A program made the translations under genes and the position numbers. The notes beneath the pieces were generated by a model that did no database searches, had not been told where the DNA came from, and saw only the letters and a program-made list of their open reading frames with translations. Shown piece after piece: positions 15,784 through 19,956 of a DNA stretch of 19,956 bases. Position 1 is the first letter of the stretch, and the number at the start of each line of letters is the position of its first letter. The DNA comes from SHLQ01 sp964445255 (GTDB lineage: Bacteria > Actinomycetota > Acidimicrobiia > Acidimicrobiales > SHLQ01), in the NCBI GenBank assembly GCA_964445255.1, contig CAYUKM010000045.1:1-19956 (forward strand), in the 5' to 3' direction.

Positions 15784-15857
15784 TGGAGCGGGTGGGGGTA
15801 ATCGAAACCCCATCATCAGATTGGAAATCTGAGGTTCTACCGTTGAACTACACCCGC
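15784..15857 (-). tRNA. tRNA-Gly (anticodon TCC)
   Basis: A complete 74-nt cloverleaf on the minus strand. It has acceptor GCGGGTG/CACCCGC, D stem GTTC/GAAC, anticodon stem TCAGA/TCTGA around TTTCCAA (anticodon TCC), a 4-nt variable loop, T stem GGGGT/ACCCC with loop TTCGATT, discriminator T and encoded CCA. It reads GGA and, by wobble, GGG codons. Confidence 0.97.
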
Positions 15858-15869
15858 AAAGGGATTGTC

Positions 15870-15875
15870 AGTATA
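15870..15875 (-). promoter_or_regulatory. -10 box of tRNA-Gly
   Basis: TATACT on the minus strand is a near-perfect -10 hexamer and ends 12 nt before the tRNA 5' end. The -35 is poor. Confidence 0.5.
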
Positions 15876-15910
15876 CCGGTGATCCAAGCGATGGCAGGTT
15901 CTCGATCGCG

Positions 15911-17083
15911 TTAGATCCCCTCGATCAACTCGATGGCCCTTTCCACTTCGTCTTCGGTGTTGAAATAGTGCGGGGCTGCCCGATACACCGCGTCGATCCC
16001 ACGCCGACCGATGTCGTACTGCGAGTTCCGGCGACCGGGTACCGATATCTGCAGACCTTGCTCACGCAGAAACAACCCGTTGTCGATGGAGGCCGTGCCG
16101 CGAACGGTGAAGCACACCGCGCCGCCGCGTAGGACACCTTCGTCGTGCACCTCGACCTGAGGTAGCTCTTCGAGACCCGCTCGCAACATATGACCGAGAG
16201 CCTGCGTTCGCTCGGTGATCGCGTCGACGCCGACATCGAGCATGTAGCGAGTAGCGACTCCAAGCCCGACCTTGCCGGAGAAGTGCTGCTCGCCGTATTC
16301 AAAGCGTCGCGCTCCTGGCTCGAGCGAGTAGCCGCCCGCGTCGAGCCAATGGGCTGACCGTCCGTCGATGAACGGTTGAGTTCCGAGCTTGTCGAGCACA
16401 CTGTTTCGCGCATAGAGAATGCCGGTGCCACGCGGCCCTCTCATCCACTTTCGGCCGGTGTACACCAAGAAATCACAACCGAGGTCGTCCACATCAAGAG
16501 GCAACTGACCAGCCGCTTGGCAACTGTCGAGCAAGTAGATGGCCTGATGATCAGCGACGGCGCGTCCCACTTCGCCAGCCCGTTGGATCGCTCCGTTCGC
16601 CATGCCGATGTGCGTGAGCGAAACCAGCTTGACCCGCTCGTCGAGCATGTCCACAAGCGCGTCCACGTCGATGAGTCCGTCTTCGTCGTTGGGCACGACT
16701 TCGAGTGACACTCCCCGATCGGCCGCCTGCATAAACCCGAACGCGTTGGCCTGATACTCACTATGACTTGCGAGGATGCGATCGCCCGGGGCTAAGTCGA
16801 TCGCGCTGAACGCTCGCCACCATCCATCGCCCGCTCCAGCGACGAAGGCCACCTCATCGGATTCACACCCGAGATATGTCGCCGTCGCCGTGTACACATC
16901 ATCGAGCTGCTCGAGGTTGTCCGCCACCGTCTCGTACCCGCCCGAGACCTGTTCAGCACGCAGGTAGTCAACCATCGCGTCAACAACGGGAGTCGGCGGC
17001 AGCGAGGATCCCGCGTTGTTGAAATGAATTGTGCGTTCCACCCCAACGGTGTCTGCTCTGACCGTGTCAACATTCAGCATCAT
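15911..17083 (-). CDS. Class V aminotransferase-fold PLP enzyme
   Basis: A 390-residue cytosolic fold-type I PLP enzyme related to cysteine desulfurases, isopenicillin N epimerase and the ergothioneine C-S lyase EgtE. Visible are an N-terminal FNNAGSSLPP substrate loop (21-30), the GGYET stretch (48-52), DSCQAAGQ with the pyridine-nitrogen Asp186 and Gln189, and YTGRKWMRGPRGTG with the Schiff-base Lys212. The C-terminal domain ends in a typical RAAPHYFNTEDEVERAIELI. There is no desulfurase catalytic-cysteine loop that I can recognise, so I do not call it NifS/IscS/SufS. The start has two tandem ATGs (17078-17083), neither with a good ribosome-binding site. It is divergent from the flavin oxidoreductase across 130 bp. 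Substrate unknown. Confidence 0.85.
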   Translation of the reverse strand: MMLNVDTVRADTVGVERTIHFNNAGSSLPPTPVVDAMVDYLRAEQVSGGYETVADNLEQLDDVYTATATYLGCESDEVAFVAGAGDGWWRAFSAIDLAPGDRILASHSEYQANAFGFMQAADRGVSLEVVPNDEDGLIDVDALVDMLDERVKLVSLTHIGMANGAIQRAGEVGRAVADHQAIYLLDSCQAAGQLPLDVDDLGCDFLVYTGRKWMRGPRGTGILYARNSVLDKLGTQPFIDGRSAHWLDAGGYSLEPGARRFEYGEQHFSGKVGLGVATRYMLDVGVDAITERTQALGHMLRAGLEELPQVEVHDEGVLRGGAVCFTVRGTASIDNGLFLREQGLQISVPGRRNSQYDIGRRGIDAVYRAAPHYFNTEDEVERAIELIEGI

Positions 17084-17213
17084 CGAACGGTACTAGAGTG
17101 GTTCACCAATCGCTGGCGGCCTCGAAGACTCGTCGGGATGGAATTCTTCGCGTAACCCAAGTGGTTGTCGTGGCAAGCAATCGGTAAGAAACAGGAAATA
17201 CGGGGGCAACAAC

Positions 17214-18575
17214 ATGGTCGAGCACAACACCGACGTCATCATCATCGGAATGGGACCTGGGGGTGAGTCGGTCGGCGGACAGCTCGGCGAAGCCGGGCTC
17301 AATGTCATCGGCATCGAAGCCCACCTGGTCGGCGGCGAATGCCCGTACTACGGATGCATCCCGTCCAAGATGATGATTCGAGCGGCGAACGCGTTGGCCG
17401 AGGTCGGCCACGTCGAAGGCCTCGCCGGCACCGCATCAGCCACGCCCGACTGGACGCCGGTCGCCCAGCGAATCAAAGAGCAGGCAACCGCTGACTGGGA
17501 TGACACGATCGCAGTCGACCGGTTCGTCGGAAAGGGCGGCACGTTCGTTCGAGGCCGCGGCGTAATCACCGGGCCCAAGACCGTGCAAGTTGGCGACGAC
17601 ACGTATGTGGCTTCGAAGGGCATCGTCATCGCTACGGGCACCCAAGCCCTCGTACCGCCGATCCCCGGCCTCGCGGACACGCCGTACTGGACGAACAAGG
17701 AAATCGTTCAGGTCAAAGAGCTTCCCGAATCAATGGTCGTGCTCGGGGGCGGCGTAATCGGCCTCGAATTGGGCCAGGCACTTAGCCGCTTCGGCGTAAA
17801 GGTCAGTGTCGTCGAGGGACAAGATCGATTGATGCCGAATTTCGAACCCGAGGTCGGCGACACGCTCAAAGAAACGTTGACCAACGACGGAATCGACATC
17901 CACACCGGCCAGTTCGCCGAGAAGGTGGTCCACGATGACGCGAGCGGATTCACCGTCACGCTCGCGAACGGGACCGAGGTGAGAGGCGAGAAGCTACTGG
18001 TCGCCGTCGGCCGCAAGACGTTCCTTAAGGAACTCGGCATCGGAAACCTCGGCCTGGACGAAGACGCTGGGTTCCTCAGCATCGATGAGAACACCCAGGT
18101 CCAGGACGGTCTGTGGGCGGTCGGAGACATTGCGGGCGAAGGGCTGTACACCCACCTAGCGCTCAAGCAAGCCGACGTCACCGTGTCCCAAATTCTCGGC
18201 ACCGAGACCACCCCGGTCAACTACGACGCCATGGCGGCCGCGGTCTTCACCGACCCGGAGATCGGCGTGGTCGGTAAGACCGAGGCCGAGGCCCGAGAGG
18301 CGGGCGTGAACGTCAAGACCGCCTTCAAGTTGGTGGCCCACACCGCTCGCGGCTGGATGCACATGAATGGAAACGATGGCTTCATCAAGCTCGTTGTTGA
18401 TGCGGACAAGGACATCTTGATCGGCGCGACCTCCGTCGGACCCCACGGTGGCGAAGTTCTCGGCATGCTTGCACTGGCCGTCCACGCGGAGATCCCCATC
18501 GCTACTTTGCGGTCGATGACCTATGCCTACCCGACGTTCTACAAGGGCGTCGAAGACACGCTGAACGACCTCTAG
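17214..18575 (+). CDS. FAD-dependent disulfide-reductase-family oxidoreductase (Lpd-like, no catalytic His-Glu)
   Basis: A 453-residue pyridine nucleotide-disulfide oxidoreductase. The FAD fold is GMGPGG (12-17), and the redox-active pair sits in GGECPYYGCIPSK (Cys43, Cys48). The second Rossmann motif is GGGVIGLE (178-185), with Glu201 at the end of the next strand favouring NADH. The FAD motif WAVGDIAG is at 301-308 and a dimerisation domain follows. In dihydrolipoamide dehydrogenase the C-terminus carries HxHPTxxE, whose second His and Glu form the catalytic base; here the aligned stretch is YAYPTFYK, giving Tyr439 and Lys444. So it is probably not a true E3 subunit, and no 2-oxoacid dehydrogenase genes are nearby. 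Alternatives are a quinone, metal or other thiol/disulfide reductase. A GGGGG-containing ribosome-binding site lies 8 nt before the ATG. Confidence 0.88.
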   Translation: MVEHNTDVIIIGMGPGGESVGGQLGEAGLNVIGIEAHLVGGECPYYGCIPSKMMIRAANALAEVGHVEGLAGTASATPDWTPVAQRIKEQATADWDDTIAVDRFVGKGGTFVRGRGVITGPKTVQVGDDTYVASKGIVIATGTQALVPPIPGLADTPYWTNKEIVQVKELPESMVVLGGGVIGLELGQALSRFGVKVSVVEGQDRLMPNFEPEVGDTLKETLTNDGIDIHTGQFAEKVVHDDASGFTVTLANGTEVRGEKLLVAVGRKTFLKELGIGNLGLDEDAGFLSIDENTQVQDGLWAVGDIAGEGLYTHLALKQADVTVSQILGTETTPVNYDAMAAAVFTDPEIGVVGKTEAEAREAGVNVKTAFKLVAHTARGWMHMNGNDGFIKLVVDADKDILIGATSVGPHGGEVLGMLALAVHAEIPIATLRSMTYAYPTFYKGVEDTLNDL

Positions 18576-18669
18576 AGCGGGGTCTGCCACGTACGGTCAT
18601 GTCGCTAGACCGGCGGTCACTGACGATCAACATTTCTAGGGCCTTAGTCACGAAAGATCACAATTCCTA

Positions 18670-18698
18670 CTGACTGCCCACCAATTCCGATCTATCAT
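18670..18698 (+). promoter_or_regulatory. Candidate leaderless promoter of the RCC1-repeat gene
   Basis: CTGACT (18670-18675) and TATCAT (18693-18698) are separated by exactly 17 nt. The -10 ends 6 nt before the ATG at 18705, and no Shine-Dalgarno is present. A leaderless transcript is therefore likely. Confidence 0.45.
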
Positions 18699-18704
18699 CG
18701 GGCC

Positions 18705-19956
18705 ATGGTTAACAATAAGCACGGTGGACGAACGGTTCGAGTGAGCCGACGGGCGACGGCGGTAATTTCTGCCTTGGTCATGGTGCTCAGCATCGTCGCG
18801 ATCGCCCCCTCGGCGGGAGCACAGGTCTCTGGAGGACAAGTCTTCGCCTGGGGTGAAGGTGGCCTCGGCCAACTCGGCGACGGCACGTTCAATGACCGAT
18901 CAAACGAGGTCAACACCGGGTTGGCGTCGATCATCGACATCGCTGGTGGCCGACATCATGTGGTGGCTGTGGATGCGTCGGGCTCGTTGTACACCTGGGG
19001 TTTGAACGCGACAGGCCAGATCGGTGATGGCACCTTTACCAACCGAAACTCGCCTCAGGCGATCGGACTCAACCAAGTCACCGCGGTTGGGGCAGGGCAC
19101 TACCACAGCCTTGCCGTCCGCAACGGCGAGGTCTGGACCTGGGGCCGAAACAGTGACGATCAACTTGGACTGGGCACCGCAGGTAATCGCACCGCTCCCG
19201 TCCGAGTCCCTGGCCTCTCGAACATCACCGCCGTCGCAGGGGCACGCGAACACAGTCTCGTCCTCCGCTCGAACGGCACCCTTGCGGCGTTCGGTAACAA
19301 CGACAACGGCCAACTCGGAACCGGCGACTTCGTCGACTCGGACACTCCCGTGAACGTCGTTGGCATCAACGACGTGTCGGCGATCACCGCCGGCCGAATC
19401 CACTCTGCGGTACTTCGCTCCGACGGCACCGTCTGGACTTGGGGCGACAACCAGTTCGGTCAGCTCGGCGACGGAAGCACCACCGATAGAAACCGCCCAG
19501 TGCAGGTGACCGGGCTACCCACGATCGTTGACGTCGAAGCCTTCGGCTTCCACACACTCGCCCTCGATACATCCGGACGAGTGTGGTCATGGGGTCGCAA
19601 CAACTTCGGACAGCTCGGTGACGGCACCGAGATCGAGCGCACCCGGCCGGTGCGCGTGAACACGCCTTCCAACATCGTCGCCATCGGTTCGGGCCGTGAC
19701 TACGCAATGGCTGCTGCAGCGAACGGCGACATCTATGCCTGGGGCCGCAACGACGCCCGCCAACTCGGCGACGGCACCGCCACCGATCGTTCAAATCCGG
19801 TTCAAGTCGACGTGGTAGCTGACACGGTCGAACTCGTCGGTGGGCGCGATTACATCGCAGTGCGAACTCAAGCCGGTGGAGCCACACCTCCACCACCAGC
19901 GCCAACCCCTCCACCTGACCCTGGGCCGGGCCTTGCCTGCACAGCGACCGTTTCGG
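18705..19956 (+). CDS. Secreted RCC1-repeat beta-propeller protein, C-terminus cut by window
   Basis: 417 residues are visible and the frame is still open at the window end. Residues 1-39 are a signal peptide: Arg-rich start, hydrophobic core about 19-34, cleavage probably after SAGA. Seven RCC1 (alpha-tubulin suppressor-like) repeats follow, each about 51 residues and each marked by WG-x6-QLGDG or a close variant. The WG cores are at about residues 48, 99, 150, 201 (where FG replaces WG), 252, 303 and 354. Seven repeats are the number needed to close an RCC1-type propeller. After the last repeat comes a Pro-rich linker (about 394-409) and the beginning of another domain containing a cysteine. 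RCC1-fold proteins bind proteins or ligands; the target here is unknown. It is probably surface-attached or secreted. There is a gap of 129 bp after the oxidoreductase gene. Confidence 0.9.
   Translation, partial: MVNNKHGGRTVRVSRRATAVISALVMVLSIVAIAPSAGAQVSGGQVFAWGEGGLGQLGDGTFNDRSNEVNTGLASIIDIAGGRHHVVAVDASGSLYTWGLNATGQIGDGTFTNRNSPQAIGLNQVTAVGAGHYHSLAVRNGEVWTWGRNSDDQLGLGTAGNRTAPVRVPGLSNITAVAGAREHSLVLRSNGTLAAFGNNDNGQLGTGDFVDSDTPVNVVGINDVSAITAGRIHSAVLRSDGTVWTWGDNQFGQLGDGSTTDRNRPVQVTGLPTIVDVEAFGFHTLALDTSGRVWSWGRNNFGQLGDGTEIERTRPVRVNTPSNIVAIGSGRDYAMAAAANGDIYAWGRNDARQLGDGTATDRSNPVQVDVVADTVELVGGRDYIAVRTQAGGATPPPPAPTPPPDPGPGLACTATVS

Noticed and set aside
17214..18575. Calling the flavoprotein lpd (E3 of 2-oxoacid dehydrogenase complexes)
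   Set aside because: The C-terminal catalytic His and Glu are replaced and no E1/E2 genes are nearby.
18850..19800. Recurrent DNA word CAACTCGGCGACGGCAC as a nucleotide repeat array
   Set aside because: It encodes the QLGDG core of each RCC1 repeat in frame; the repetition is at protein level and not a CRISPR or satellite.

Overview
The window looks like a chromosomal housekeeping segment from a moderately G+C-rich actinobacterium, most likely a marine or freshwater member of the Acidimicrobiia. This rests on general features: a ClpP2-type protease subunit, an RNase E/G with a long basic Gly/Arg/Asn-rich N-terminus, GTG starts, start codons that sit just after a -10-like hexamer with no Shine-Dalgarno, and a secreted DUF3179 protein. 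No 16S rRNA or other decisive marker is present, so the class assignment is an inference.

Layout. The left edge carries the 3' part of a CAT-anticodon, initiator-like tRNA on the minus strand, with no recognisable 5' half. Next is a plus-strand AstE/AspA-type zinc hydrolase (133-1104). It converges on a minus-strand block that reads, in transcription order, mreB, mreC, mreD, mrdA (PBP2), rodA and rne (9120 down to 1167). This is the lateral-wall peptidoglycan machine (elongasome) followed by RNase E/G, which has its own structured leader of about 300 nt. A DUF3179 lipoprotein (9307-10449, plus) is divergent from mreB. The shared 186-bp region between them holds a perfect 10-bp inverted repeat and a plausible mreB promoter.

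A second minus-strand block, in transcription order, is tig, clpP, clpX, folC and ndk (15669 down to 10563). Trigger factor folds nascent chains, ClpXP degrades proteins, FolC makes (poly)folates and Ndk balances nucleoside triphosphates. Upstream of tig is a complete tRNA-Gly(TCC) with its own -10 box and a strong intrinsic terminator, so tig needs its own promoter.

The right part is less routine. A class V PLP enzyme (minus) is divergent from a flavin disulfide-reductase-family protein (plus). The latter keeps the redox CxxxxC but has lost the C-terminal His-Glu pair of true dihydrolipoamide dehydrogenases. Last is a secreted protein with seven RCC1-type repeats, predicted to close a seven-bladed propeller. 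It is followed by a Pro-rich linker and a second domain cut by the window end.

I saw no CRISPR array, insertion sequence, phage gene or toxin-antitoxin pair. The best leads are the folded rne leader, the tRNA remnant, the Lpd-like enzyme without its catalytic dyad and its PLP-enzyme neighbour, the mreB/DUF3179 inverted repeat, and the seven-repeat RCC1 surface protein.
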